Shown: one piece after another, positions 1-7,270 of the stretch | Position numbering within the stretch: position 1 is the stretch's first letter | How the letters are laid out: each line of letters starts with the position of its first letter | Virus record (IMG/VR): IMGVR_UViG_3300037504_000631 | Span: 1-40,899 of that record | Direction: 5' to 3' (one strand) | Source of the DNA: a virus | DNA length: 40,899 nucleotides | Notes under the pieces: model-generated | The model's database searches: none | What the model was told of the DNA's origin: nothing | The model's input: only the letters and a program-made list of their open reading frames with translations | Program-made: the position numbers and the translations under genes

Positions 1-1
1 G

Positions 2-94
2 GCGGACGCGTCGTGGCTCTCGCCGACGCCGAGCTCCGAGTGGTTCGGCGCACTATGCGACAGCTATTTACAAGCAAGGTGGCAGGTTCATTGA
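2..94 (+). CDS. possible 3' end of an upstream gene (partial)
   Basis: An open frame enters from the left edge and stops at TGA 92-94, giving about 30 residues rich in Trp, Ser and Pro that end in ARWQVH. It reads more like protein than the other two frames, but there is too little to name it. Frame 1 is also open to 102, so the choice of frame is uncertain. Confidence 0.3.
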   Translation, partial: ADASWLSPTPSSEWFGALCDSYLQARWQVH

Positions 95-121
95 TTGGAT
101 AGAAAGCCGATAGGTGACAAC

Positions 122-367
122 ATGAGCGAACTGCAAAAGCTGACAAGTTTGTGGAAGAAGACAAGCAAGAAAGGCGATACCTACCTTGCTGGAAGGCTTG
201 GTGACATGCGGATTTTGGTCATGGCAAACAAGAACCGCTCGAGCGACGACGAACCGACTCACGTGGTGTTGCTCGCTCCGCGCAACAACGGCAACGGCAG
301 CAACGGCGGCGGCGAGCACCGCTCGTCCACGTTCGACGGGCGGCCGCACTACGGTGGCGAGCGGTGA
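122..367 (+). CDS. DUF736-like small protein
   Basis: An 81-residue protein. The first 50 residues (KLTSLWKKTSKKGDTYLAGRL, then ILVMANKNR and HVVLLAP) match the pattern of a small protein family common in phages and plasmids: a Leu/Trp 'SLWK' opening, a 'SKKGxTYxxGxLG' turn and a closing strand 'xxVxLAP'. The function of the family is not established. The tail is a low-complexity Gly/Asn/His stretch. Its last codons overlap the GTG start of the next gene (GTGA), so the two are probably translationally coupled. The family assignment is from memory of the pattern, not a search. Confidence 0.7.
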   Translation: MSELQKLTSLWKKTSKKGDTYLAGRLGDMRILVMANKNRSSDDEPTHVVLLAPRNNGNGSNGGGEHRSSTFDGRPHYGGER

Positions 368-756
368 GCGGCTGGCTCGCCGCTCTCGCGGAAGACTTCG
401 GCGTCAGCGTGCGAACGCTGCAACGAGACGGTGCGTTCGCCGATGCCGTCGATGAGCTCAAACACATCGCACCAGGGCTCGAAGAAGCCATCGCATCCGG
501 AAAGGCTCCGGCGAGGCAACGGATCGTGGAAGCCGGCTCGCACGCCGCGAGCGATCCAGAGAGAGCGGCCGCGATCCTCGAAGGCGAACCGTGGGAGCGG
601 CGACGACAAATTGTCGTCGCTCTCGACGTCGACATGATCAACGACTTGGACATGCTCGCCGGCGACAGTCTGTCGCGAGCTGAAGTTGTTCGGCTGTTGC
701 TCAAGCGAGCGCTCGCCGACGAGCGATGGTCGCACTTCGGAGTGGCCGGTGATTGA
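364..756 (+). CDS. ParB-tail HTH fused to a ribbon-helix-helix domain
   Basis: A 130-residue protein with a GTG start overlapping the stop of the previous gene. Residues 8-40 (LAEDFGVSVRTLQRDGAFADAV) are the HTH segment found behind the nuclease domain in phage ParB-like proteins. The following 'ASGKAPARQRIVEA' and 'DPERAAAILEG' parts match the same region of the methyltransferase gene at 13052. Residues 80-125 (RRQIVVALDVDMINDLDML then SLSRAEVVRLLLKRAL) look like a ribbon-helix-helix domain. There is no ParB nuclease domain, so this is probably a DNA-binding regulator assembled from a ParB tail. The same HTH tail recurs in the decayed units from 2820 onward. Confidence 0.7.
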   Translation: MSGWLAALAEDFGVSVRTLQRDGAFADAVDELKHIAPGLEEAIASGKAPARQRIVEAGSHAASDPERAAAILEGEPWERRRQIVVALDVDMINDLDMLAGDSLSRAEVVRLLLKRALADERWSHFGVAGD

Positions 757-1120
757 CTGGATCGCCGAACGCCGCTGTCCGCGCTCCGCTGGCAGCAGCG
801 CGCCGTGCCCCTGGGTCGGTTGCCGGTACCACGTCTGGCCAGAAGCCTCCCGTGGTGATCGCCGCGACGTCAACCCGCTCGAGTTGTCGGTGACGTGCTC
901 GCTCGATGCCATTATCGAGCACGGCTGCCACACCTTGGCCGAAACCGGCGCGGTTCTCGGCTACACCCGCGAGCGGGTGCGACAGATCGAGGAAGCGGCG
1001 TTGGCCTACCTGGGCGACTGCTCGGCCGTCGATCGGGACGTGGTGGTCGAGCTGGTTCGCGCGGCCAGGGAGCTCGGCGACGAGCGAGAGGGTGGCAACT
1101 CCTGGCCTGATATGGCCTGA
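749..1120 (+). CDS. sigma-70 region 4-like DNA-binding protein
   Basis: A 123-residue protein with a GTG start overlapping the upstream gene by 8 bases. Its C-terminal half reads LAETGAVLGYTRERVRQIEE, the signature of the sigma-70 region 4 helix-turn-helix (GxTRERVRQIExxAL). The N-terminal half has CPWVGCRYH, a possible metal site. There is no region 2, so it is not a complete sigma factor. Stand-alone proteins of this layout occur in phages and plasmids as small DNA-binding proteins. The role here is probably regulatory; that is inference. Confidence 0.75.
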   Translation: MIDWIAERRCPRSAGSSAPCPWVGCRYHVWPEASRGDRRDVNPLELSVTCSLDAIIEHGCHTLAETGAVLGYTRERVRQIEEAALAYLGDCSAVDRDVVVELVRAARELGDEREGGNSWPDMA

Positions 1121-1128
1121 GGTGACGT

Positions 1129-1509
1129 ATGGCTGACGGACTCACAGCGAAGCAGATCGGAGCAATCAACGCGCTTTTGACGGCGCCAAGCGTAGAGGAA
1201 GCCGCTCGGCAGGCCGGTTGTGGTGCGCGCTCTATCCGGCGCTGGCTGCAACAAGCGCCGTTCCAGGCCGAGCTACAACGGCGCCAGGACGAGCTCTGGG
1301 GCGCCGTCAAACGCCGCTTGACGCGCCATTCCCTGGACGCCGTCGAGGCACTGCACTCCGTCGCCACCGCCGAGCAGTCGGCGGACGGTGCGCGCGTCAG
1401 CGCCGCCGCGAAGCTACTCGAGTTGGCGCGCGGGCTCGTGGCCGACGACTTGGACGCTCGGGTTGCGCGGCTCGAGGAAGCGCTGAACAAGGAAGGAAGC
1501 GAACAATGA
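1129..1509 (+). CDS. HTH protein, paralogue of the gene at 10715
   Basis: A 126-residue protein; GAGGTG lies just before the ATG. Residues 5-40 (LTAKQIGAINALLTAPSVEE then AARQAGCGARSIRRWLQ) form a helix-turn-helix of the type seen in phage small-terminase-like and regulatory proteins. The rest is predicted helical (ELQRRQDELWGAVKRRL). The protein at 10715-11110 has the same layout and many identical residues (AIxALLxAPS, SxIRRW, ELWxxxxRxL, DDLxxRVxxLE). It is therefore the left member of a duplicated module, but outside the near-identical part. The stop overlaps the ATG of the next gene. Confidence 0.7.
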   Translation: MADGLTAKQIGAINALLTAPSVEEAARQAGCGARSIRRWLQQAPFQAELQRRQDELWGAVKRRLTRHSLDAVEALHSVATAEQSADGARVSAAAKLLELARGLVADDLDARVARLEEALNKEGSEQ

Positions 1510-2108
1510 CTCAACGAAAACTGCAACGGCGTGTCGCAGCGCTCGAGGCAAAAGCCGCCGAACGCCAGCACGACCCCCGACCACCGACCGTCGCCGAGCT
1601 GCCTGGCCTGCACCCGGACGAGGCCAACGAGCTCGCTGGCATGTTGGCGCGGCCGATTGAACGACTCGACGGCTTCGAGCTGTGTCGGCTGATGTTCCTG
1701 CATCGCGCGGTGGGGCCCTCGGCGCAGGACGCTCCCGCCAGCGAATGTGGAGACGAGCTCGGGCACCCGTTCAACCAATGCACTTCGCGGGCCTGCTATC
1801 GCGCTCACCTTGGCGACCCTGTCCCAGGCACCGACTGTCCTGCCGATCCGCTCTCCCTGCTCACCGAAGGTGAGCGCCAGCGTTTGGCCAAAATCTCGAC
1901 AGAAAACCCAGCCACCGACGTCCGCGTGCTGCTGCAGCAAGCCATGGCCAGCCGTGACGGCAAGGTCACGGAATCGCTCAGCTTCATGGGCAGCCCAGGC
2001 AGCGGAACGTATCAGCTTCAACACCTTCTCGCCAAAGCATGGCATCGATACCGAACCGGCGGGCTTCCCGCCGCAACCGTGTCAGATTTGACACACAAAG
2101 GAGAATGA
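1506..2108 (+). CDS. conserved protein of the duplicated module, left copy
   Basis: A 200-residue protein starting at ATG 1506, overlapping the stop of the HTH gene (ATGA). The N-terminus is a short coiled-coil-like stretch (RRVAALEAKAAERQ). I do not recognise the family. It is homologous over its whole length to the product of 11100-11714, but the DNA is a mosaic: nearly identical around 1536-1745, clearly diverged around 1750-1955, and identical from 1956 to the end. This patchwork points to recombination between the copies. Its last codons carry the palindrome at 2079-2094. Confidence 0.65.
   Translation: MTQRKLQRRVAALEAKAAERQHDPRPPTVAELPGLHPDEANELAGMLARPIERLDGFELCRLMFLHRAVGPSAQDAPASECGDELGHPFNQCTSRACYRAHLGDPVPGTDCPADPLSLLTEGERQRLAKISTENPATDVRVLLQQAMASRDGKVTESLSFMGSPGSGTYQLQHLLAKAWHRYRTGGLPAATVSDLTHKGE
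2079..2094. promoter_or_regulatory. palindrome GTGTCA-N4-TGACAC (operator-like)
   Basis: A perfect 6-bp inverted repeat with a 4-base spacer (gatt). It lies at the end of the 1506 gene and 15 bases before the ATG at 2110, with the AAAGGAG ribosome site between. The same arms with other spacers occur at 11685-11700 (duplicate) and twice before the prohead protease gene (25620-25635, 25649-25664). Repressor-binding site is the simplest reading; a short RNA hairpin is the alternative. Confidence 0.5.
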
Positions 2109-2109
2109 C

Positions 2110-2538
2110 ATGTCCGATTACTACGACAAGCAGCTTCGTTTTGCGCTGTTGGATGTCCGGGGCCGCTGCACCTCGGAACCGAGCGAATGGCGAGGCTTCT
2201 CCATCGTTCATCTTGATGACGGCCTGGGGCCTTGCCAGGTTCCGACAGAGAGCGCCTACCGCAAGCTCTCCGCGCTCGAAACACAGGTTCGCCAGGCCGG
2301 TGGGCACTTCATCGCCGCGGCCGACGCTCGCAGGGTCCTCGAGAAGTTGCCGCACGCTCCGCCACAGGCTCGAGACGACGGCTCGAGGTTCCGCGTCGCC
2401 AGCGGCAGGATCACTGGTGTCCGCCGCGACGGCGCGGACGCACCCAGGCCGGCGCCTCAGCAGCGGCGAGACTTTTCGAACATCCCATCCCCGAGCATCG
2501 ATGAAGCTCGCCGCAAGATCGACCGCTACGGTCTCTGA
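2110..2538 (+). CDS. protein with a scaffold-like C-terminal motif, left copy
   Basis: A 142-residue protein with a good ribosome site (AAAGGAG). I do not recognise the body (SDYYDKQLRFALLDVRGRC). The last 25 residues contain RRDFSNIPSPSIDEARRK, very close to the C-terminal RRVDYSDIPAPSIDDAARK of the phage prohead protease/scaffold at 25668-26903. Both genes also carry the GTGTCA-N4-TGACAC palindrome just upstream. The protein from the second copy (11716-12144) is identical. A capsid-associated or capsid-interfering role is a reasonable guess, not shown by the sequence. Confidence 0.7.
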   Translation: MSDYYDKQLRFALLDVRGRCTSEPSEWRGFSIVHLDDGLGPCQVPTESAYRKLSALETQVRQAGGHFIAAADARRVLEKLPHAPPQARDDGSRFRVASGRITGVRRDGADAPRPAPQQRRDFSNIPSPSIDEARRKIDRYGL

Positions 2539-2557
2539 TCTAGCCAACCACGTTGTC

Positions 2558-2591
2558 GGTGTGCCGGCACGATCTGGCCCAACGGCACACC
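2558..2591. other. 9-bp inverted repeat in the intergenic gap
   Basis: GGTGTGCCG at 2558-2566 pairs perfectly with CGGCACACC at 2583-2591 across a 16-base loop. It fills most of the 104-base gap between 2538 and 2643. No T-run follows, so it is not a classical terminator. GATCTGGCC occurs in the loop and again at about 2628, a short direct repeat. The same structure is present at 12164-12197 in the second copy. Confidence 0.5.
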
Positions 2592-2642
2592 TCCCGCGAC
2601 CGTAACACCCTGTAACGGCCTGCTCAGGATCTGGCCTATTTC

Positions 2643-2801
2643 ATGCGTCCCCCGCCGCCAGAGGACCAGTGGCTCACCATCGGCGACGCACTGGCTCGAG
2701 GCGACCGGCGCGTCTACATCGACAGCCCCGGCTGGTATCCGGAGCTCGAGCACGAGCAGCCAACTCCCTGGCGGCTCAGCGAGCTCGAGGACGACGAGTG
2801 A
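2643..2801 (+). CDS. small acidic protein, left copy
   Basis: A 52-residue ORF from ATG 2643 to TGA 2799-2801, rich in Pro, Asp, Glu and Trp (MRPPPPEDQWLTIGDALARG, ending WRLSELEDDE). There is no obvious ribosome site. The stop overlaps a GTG (GTGA at 2799) that would start the ParB-like reading frame. It is preserved exactly in the second copy at 12249-12407. I do not recognise it; the in-frame stop position and coupling to the next start make it a plausible real gene. Confidence 0.45.
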   Translation: MRPPPPEDQWLTIGDALARGDRRVYIDSPGWYPELEHEQPTPWRLSELEDDE

Positions 2802-3700
2802 CCACGGCGGAACCTACGCCCGTCGCTGATTCGGGGGCGGATCTACAACCGGGCGAAGCGGAAGCGTGGTGGTGATCGGAAATCAAACCCTCAAAGTGAG
2901 GGTTTGAACCAGGGTAACACCGCCAAACGCCTCGCCAACGACCTCGGTGTCTCCCGCGCCACCATCGAACGCGACGGCGCCTACGCCGAGCTCGGGGGCC
3001 GCAACCTCTCGCCGGATCAGCTCGCAGAAATCAGGGGGCGCATCTACAACCGGGCGAAGCGGAAGCGTGGTGGCACCGGCGCCAACCAGCACACCGAGCA
3101 GCGGTGCCACAGTGACACCGCTGCACCAGAACGGACGCGCGAACGTCTCGCTGAAGACCTTGGGGTGTCTCCAAGAACCTTGGCACGGGACGGAGAGTAC
3201 GCCGATGCCGTCGAGGAACTCGCCGAAGATGTGGCGCCGGAGCTACCCCCGACCAGGCCGCGCTGATCCGGGGCCGCATCTACAACCGGGCGAAGCGGCA
3301 GGGGGCGAGAACCGACCTAACCTCTCCTCAAAGTGAGGAGAGGTCGCGCACGTCTGAACGCCTCGCCAGCGACCTCGGTGTCTCCCGCGCCACCCTCGAA
3401 CGCGACGGCGCCTACGCTCAGGCCGTCGAGGAGCTCGCTGAGGAGGTGGCGCCGGAGTTGCCGGAGCAGGTGGCGTGGATTCGGGGGCGCACCTACAACC
3501 GGGCGAAGCGGAAGCGTGGTGGCACCGGCGCCAACCAGCACACCGAGCAAATCCCTCAAAGTGAGGGAACAGCGAAGGGGCCAACCGCCGAACGCCTCGC
3601 CAACGACCTCGGTGTCTCACCACGCACCCTGAAGAACGACGGCGCCTACGCCCAGGCCGTCGAGGGGCGCTCAGGAGGGCCACAGCGCCGGAGCAACCAA
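2800..3700 (+). pseudogene. decayed tandem ParB-tail units (left copy)
   Basis: The reading frame begins at GTG 2800 (MTTAEPTPVADS) but shifts frame almost at once. What follows are four units of the segment downstream of the nuclease domain in ParB-like proteins: (L)IRGRIYNRAKRKRGG, a variable linker, then ERLANDLGVSRATIERDGAY. Units 1 and 2 (about 2824-3266) are in one frame and stop at TGA 3264-3266. Units 3 and 4 (about 3240-3690) are in another frame. No ParB catalytic domain is present. The ORF 2904-3266 (TTG start) could still make a small HTH protein. Deletions and slippage between repeats probably produced this; a chain of small HTH domains in use is the alternative. Confidence 0.6.
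2883..3568 (+). repeat. four different palindromes at the same place in the ParB-tail units
   Basis: Each unit has an inverted repeat in the linker between NRAKRKRGG and the HTH: 2883-2907 (11-bp arms TCAAACCCTCA/TGAGGGTTTGA, loop AAG), 3098-3124 (9-bp arms GCAGCGGTG/CACCGCTGC), 3320-3344 (11-bp arms ACCTCTCCTCA/TGAGGAGAGGT, loop AAG) and 3552-3568 (7-bp arms TCCCTCA/TGAGGGA, loop AAG). The arms differ in sequence but remain complementary. The first three are also in the second copy at +9606. Confidence 0.75.
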
Positions 3701-3848
3701 GCCGAGGGAGAAGCTGAGCCGGGGGGGCAGCAACGCCGACGGGGAGCGCCGGCCAGCTCCCACCAGCGAAGCCGAGGTGTGTCACTTCGGCGCCGTCGGA
3801 GCCCTACGGAAGGCATCGCCGGCGATGTCGGCTCGCCATGGCTCGAAG

Positions 3849-3891
3849 GGGGTGAGCCCCCGGCGGCCCCAGGGAGCCGGGGGCTCACCCC
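3849..3891. other. 16-bp perfect hairpin (ssi-like)
   Basis: GGGGTGAGCCCCCGGC at 3849-3864 pairs with GCCGGGGGCTCACCCC at 3876-3891 across an 11-base loop. No U-tract follows, so it is not a normal terminator. Its position beside the iterons suggests a single-strand initiation or other origin structure; that is inference. Confidence 0.6.
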
Positions 3892-3894
3892 TTT

Positions 3895-3920
3895 CCCCGT
3901 AGGGTTTCCCCCCTACGGGG
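3895..3920. other. 10-bp perfect hairpin (ssi-like or terminator)
   Basis: CCCCGTAGGG at 3895-3904 pairs with CCCTACGGGG at 3911-3920 with a 6-base loop. A short T run (GTTTTG) follows on the + strand, so it may be a second origin hairpin or a rightward terminator. Confidence 0.55.
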
Positions 3921-3991
3921 GTTTTGTCGGTTTTTGGAGATTTCCGAAAAGCCTAACAATGTCAGTAGCTTAGGATCACTTTTTCAAGGGG

Positions 3992-4060
3992 CAATGTGGG
4001 GGGGGGTATTTCACAAATGTGGGGGGGGGTATTTCACAAATGTGGGGGGGGGTATTTCAC
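3992..4060. repeat. three tandem 23-bp iterons
   Basis: Three head-to-tail units at 3992-4014, 4015-4037 and 4038-4060. Each is AATGT, nine G, then TATTTCAC; the first differs only in its first base. The exact 23-bp period (TATTTCAC at 4007, 4030 and 4053) and the position beside an initiator-like gene are typical of iterons. Confidence 0.8.
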
Positions 4061-4067
4061 CGCGAGC

Positions 4068-5819
4068 TCACCCCTTGGGGCGCCTTCCGGCCTTGCGTAT
4101 CCGCTCCCATGCTTCGATGTATCCCTCCGGCGGGAGGGGCTTGAACTTGCCCCGCTCTGCCCGTTCCAACCTGATCAGCCCGTGCTGTTCGGCGAGGCAT
4201 TCAAGGTCGTTCATGACCAATTTACGAGCATTGGACGTTGCCTTCCTGGCCGTTGTCCCACCCTTTCGGGCTCCGGTCTGGCCTTGGAGGTACTCCACAG
4301 CCGAGGGGGACAGGGTGTTGACCATGGCTCCCCAATCCTCCGGCTTGAAGGCAGGGAGCGCCGCGGGGTTGAACCGCCCATCCGTCCCTGGCAGGTAGGA
4401 AGCGTTCCAGGCCGCGCAAGCTCGGATGTAGTGCCGAAGCAATTGAGGCTTTCGGTTGTCGAGGCCGAGGGCTCCCGTCAGGTTGACGAGAAATTCGCCA
4501 GCATATCGTCCTCGGGTGAAGTCCGGCCATGCCCGCTCGAATGCCTTGGAGAAGCCGAGCCAGATCTGAGCGTCGGGCTCCGGGCTTCCGTCGGGGCGCC
4601 GGGCTACCCTGGCCGTGACTTCGAAAACGCGGGGCATGTTCAAGGCTTCGGGGTTGTAGATATGGAGCCCTCCCATCTCTTCCGCCGCTTCGACAACGCG
4701 GTTTCGTGCCGGGGGCTGGATTCTTTGGGCGTTGGGGTAGAGGGCTCGGGCGAGCTCGTCAACGGTTACACGGACCAGCCCTCCCCCGAGAACACGCGGA
4801 TCCGCCATGGCCAGCAACATGAGCTTGCTTGCCAGGGGGGAGAGCAGCCCTCCGGCGGAGGCTTCGGTCATGGCCACGGGGAGGGGCTGTTCGCCCTGCC
4901 CCAAGCCCAGGGGGAGAGAGGATTGGTGAGGCCGCTTGCGCCACCCCCCGGTGATCAGGGGGTGAGACTTCGGGAGTAGGGCCACCCCTTCGGCGATGTC
5001 ACGGGCCAGCTCGGGGGCCACCCCGTAGCGTTCCCCGTCTTGCACGATGGCTTCGAGGCAATCTCCGGCTTCGAGGCAACCTCCGCCCCAAGCCCAGCTC
5101 ACCGGAGCGACAACCTTGGGCACCTTGGCCATGCCGTCGGTTGTGATCGGTTGCAGGGTCGGGGCTTCGAGCTGGGGGCGTACCCTGTCGTGCCAAAGCA
5201 CCGTGGCCAGCGCCAACATGAACCGGATCGTTTCCCCGCCTTCGGTGAGCCCGTTCCACCAGCTCCAAAGGGGGGCTTCGTCGTCGGTTTCGAGGTATGC
5301 TCGCCAGCGCTCCGCCGCCTTGACTCGAAGCGCACTGGCGTACCTCGCTCCCAATTCCCCGAGCCCTTCCAGGTAGCTCGCCGCTCGAGCGTCCCATGCG
5401 AGCATGGGGGGATCCCCCTCGGCTTCGCTGGGTATGGCCGGTGAGTCATGGGTCAGCTCTGGGTCAACGCAGTCCACCAGCTCGGGGAGCGCTTCAACCA
5501 GCGCTCGGGCCAGCTTGTCTTGGACTTCGACGGCTTCGTTTTGGCCTTGGAGCGCCAGCGCCGTGGCCCAATGGTGAGGGTTGTAGGGGTTGGGCCAGCG
5601 CATAAGAAAGAGGTTGCGACGGGCGCGCAAACTAGGGTGTTTTGACCTGTCTCTCGATTCGGCGGTAACCTCACCTATGCGTTTTAACCTGTAAGAAAGC
5701 TCACCGAAGGTCAGCTTTTCAAAGGTTTCTGGTTTGCCTTCGAGATTGGCTACTTTGACGAGAAACTCTGCTATCCCTTCCGCCATTGCTCTTTCATCGT
5801 CTGTTTCCCAGGTCATCAC
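4068..5819 (-). CDS. replication initiator-like protein
   Basis: A 583-residue protein, last gene of the leftward replication operon. The start overlaps the helicase stop by 4 bases. Residues around 330-370 (LASKLMLLAMADPR then VTVDELARALYP) look like a winged-helix segment of plasmid initiators. The C-terminal part (GQTGARKGGTTARKA, then RLERAERGKFKPLP) is basic and suits DNA binding. The three iterons lie immediately beyond its stop codon. I infer that it binds the iterons and recruits the helicase and primase, as RepC does in IncQ plasmids. It is larger than a typical RepC, and the family is not certain from sequence alone. Confidence 0.6.
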   Translation of the reverse strand: MMTWETDDERAMAEGIAEFLVKVANLEGKPETFEKLTFGELSYRLKRIGEVTAESRDRSKHPSLRARRNLFLMRWPNPYNPHHWATALALQGQNEAVEVQDKLARALVEALPELVDCVDPELTHDSPAIPSEAEGDPPMLAWDARAASYLEGLGELGARYASALRVKAAERWRAYLETDDEAPLWSWWNGLTEGGETIRFMLALATVLWHDRVRPQLEAPTLQPITTDGMAKVPKVVAPVSWAWGGGCLEAGDCLEAIVQDGERYGVAPELARDIAEGVALLPKSHPLITGGWRKRPHQSSLPLGLGQGEQPLPVAMTEASAGGLLSPLASKLMLLAMADPRVLGGGLVRVTVDELARALYPNAQRIQPPARNRVVEAAEEMGGLHIYNPEALNMPRVFEVTARVARRPDGSPEPDAQIWLGFSKAFERAWPDFTRGRYAGEFLVNLTGALGLDNRKPQLLRHYIRACAAWNASYLPGTDGRFNPAALPAFKPEDWGAMVNTLSPSAVEYLQGQTGARKGGTTARKATSNARKLVMNDLECLAEQHGLIRLERAERGKFKPLPPEGYIEAWERIRKAGRRPKG

Positions 5820-7270
5820 ACCAGCTCCGGGTCAACATCCGGCTTCGCATTCGTCTTGCCCTTGGTGGACTTGCTCAACTCCGATACCGCTCGAGCCAGC
5901 TCCCTTCCAACCCTCCGCCGGTTTTCCGCTTCGGCATTGGTGACAGGGTAAAGGCGTTGACGCGCTGGCCACCAGTCGAAGCGGGGCTCCGGGGCTTCGT
6001 CGCCCCCGGTGTTTCGACCATGGCGGTTGTAGGCAACAGTGATCTCGAGCTCGACGCGATCCCGCCGGAGGGCTTCGCTGTAGGCGTTGCACTCCCCCTC
6101 GGCTTCGCTCGCCAGCGCCGCCCCCTTCCCGTTGCCTCCGGCTCGAGCGGCGTTGATGGCGGAGCCCTTCGGCTGGTCCAGCACGAACACCCCTGACAGC
6201 TCATGGGCCAGGTGGTAGCTCCCTCGGAGTACAGCCGTTGCCATGTCGTCCCCTTCCTTTTGAGCGTCACCTTTCGCGGTGTGCTTCGTTGCGTCACTGG
6301 TGAGCAGAGTTACCCAAGCGCCGGCTTGCCCCGTCGTCTCCCCCGTCGTCCATTCCCGGATCGTTGCAGCGAACGCCGACAGCGCCTTGACCTCGTTGTC
6401 CATGTCGGGCTGGAACCGTTGCGCCGGATCGATCACGAGCACGGGCACAACCTCTCGGCCGTAACGCTTCCCGAGCCGGGCTCGCCAGCGCTCGACATAG
6501 GCCCCGAGCTTCCAGGCCGGCCCGGTCCCCTCTCGTGCGACGGCTCCGGGAATCTGGAGCATGTGGCCGTTTCGGGCTTCGGCCATGAGGCCGGCTCCGA
6601 GGGCTCCCCGAGCTCGCTCCCACGCGGCGTTGATGTCCTCCGCCTTGTCCGGCCCCGCCCCCTTCAAGGCCGTTCGGCCAGCTCGGAACCAACCGGCGGA
6701 TCCTTCAGTCCAGCGAGCGAGCCAGCGCCGCGTCAATGCGTCCGCGGGCATTTCGGAGACAACGACAACCGGAGTCAGTGCTGGGCCATAGAGCCCGAGG
6801 TTGTCCGCCGCGGCTTGGATCACAGATTGCTCGGGCTTGGCCAGCCCCTCCCCGAGCCGGGCCAGCCCTTCGGCTCCGAGCGCTACCGCGGCGGAGCGAA
6901 GGGCGAGCCCTTCGGCCAGTTGCATCAAGAACGCTGTCTTGCCCGCCTTCGCCTTCGCCGCCCCAATGACGTACATCTCGCCGGGGGCGAAGCCGCCCCC
7001 CAAGTAGCTCTCGAGAGCTTCCCCGAGCCCGTGACCCGTGGCCATGGGGGTCCCGTTCGAAGGGGGCCAAGCGGGCCACGGGGGGAGCTTGGCGAAGCCG
7101 ATCAGCTCCCGCTCCCTGTCTCGGTCGAGCTGGGCCAGCGCGTACAGGGAGCCCATGGCCCAGTTGTCGAGGTCGGGGTCCAGCTCGGAGCCCACCTTCA
7201 CCGGCTCCGCCCCCTCAGTCGACGGGGGGCGCCCCTCTTGTGCTCGAGCGTTCCAATCGGTTGCAGTCAC
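5816..7270 (-). CDS. DnaB/RepA-like replicative helicase
   Basis: A 484-residue RecA-fold ATPase. Walker A is GAAKAKAGKT (residues 103-112) and Walker B is VLVID (277-281). VVVSEMPADALTRRWLA (from about 169) matches the DnaB 'SLEM' motif carrying the catalytic Glu, and TSDATKH (about 327) sits at the sensor/H4 position. There is no DnaB N-terminal domain, so it is of the short RepA or gp4-helicase type. It starts at GTG 7270, overlapping the primase stop by 4 bases, and overlaps the initiator start by 4. In the operon it would unwind the element's DNA. Confidence 0.8.
   Translation of the reverse strand: MTATDWNARAQEGRPPSTEGAEPVKVGSELDPDLDNWAMGSLYALAQLDRDRERELIGFAKLPPWPAWPPSNGTPMATGHGLGEALESYLGGGFAPGEMYVIGAAKAKAGKTAFLMQLAEGLALRSAAVALGAEGLARLGEGLAKPEQSVIQAAADNLGLYGPALTPVVVVSEMPADALTRRWLARWTEGSAGWFRAGRTALKGAGPDKAEDINAAWERARGALGAGLMAEARNGHMLQIPGAVAREGTGPAWKLGAYVERWRARLGKRYGREVVPVLVIDPAQRFQPDMDNEVKALSAFAATIREWTTGETTGQAGAWVTLLTSDATKHTAKGDAQKEGDDMATAVLRGSYHLAHELSGVFVLDQPKGSAINAARAGGNGKGAALASEAEGECNAYSEALRRDRVELEITVAYNRHGRNTGGDEAPEPRFDWWPARQRLYPVTNAEAENRRRVGRELARAVSELSKSTKGKTNAKPDVDPELV

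Larger units (their letters stand above)
1956..3462 (+). repeat. long direct repeat, left copy (about 1.5 kb)
   Basis: Every base I compared matches the segment at 11562-13068, offset by exactly 9606 bp. The copies first differ at 1955/11561 (T versus C) on the left and at 3463/13069 (G versus C) on the right. Homology with differences continues leftward to about 1129/10715. The repeat carries the end of the 1506 gene, the 2110 and 2643 genes and ParB-tail units 1 to 3. Confidence 0.9.
3849..4060. other. candidate plasmid-type replication origin (oriV)
   Basis: The stretch between the ParB-tail remnants and the initiator gene has no convincing ORF. In order it holds a 16-bp perfect hairpin (3849-3864/3876-3891), a 10-bp perfect hairpin (3895-3904/3911-3920), an AT-richer stretch (about 3921-3991) and three tandem 23-bp iterons (3992-4060) ending just past the initiator gene. 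This resembles IncQ-type oriV regions, which combine iterons for the initiator with hairpins used by the primase. The two hairpins are candidates for single-strand initiation sites; the second is followed by GTTTTG and could instead end rightward transcripts. Confidence 0.6.

Noticed and set aside
2883-3344. A CRISPR-like array of short palindromic repeats
   Set aside because: The palindromes differ in sequence and spacing and lie within repeated coding units. There is no constant repeat with unique spacers and no cas genes; the truncated Cas4-like gene is 21 kb away.
3690-3848. Coding continuation of ParB-tail unit 4 into the origin region
   Set aside because: After VEGRSGGP the translation becomes Arg/Gly/Ser low-complexity sequence with no similarity to the other units. 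I treat it as non-coding origin flank.
3895-3925. Confident rho-independent terminator
   Set aside because: The stem is strong but the T-run is only four bases, and the paired hairpin beside it lacks one. An origin structure is as likely, so it is listed without a firm terminator call.
4100-5000. Long rightward frame (3996-4979) over the initiator gene
   Set aside because: It is a shadow of the leftward initiator gene; the leftward frame has helicase coupling, codon pattern and domain features.
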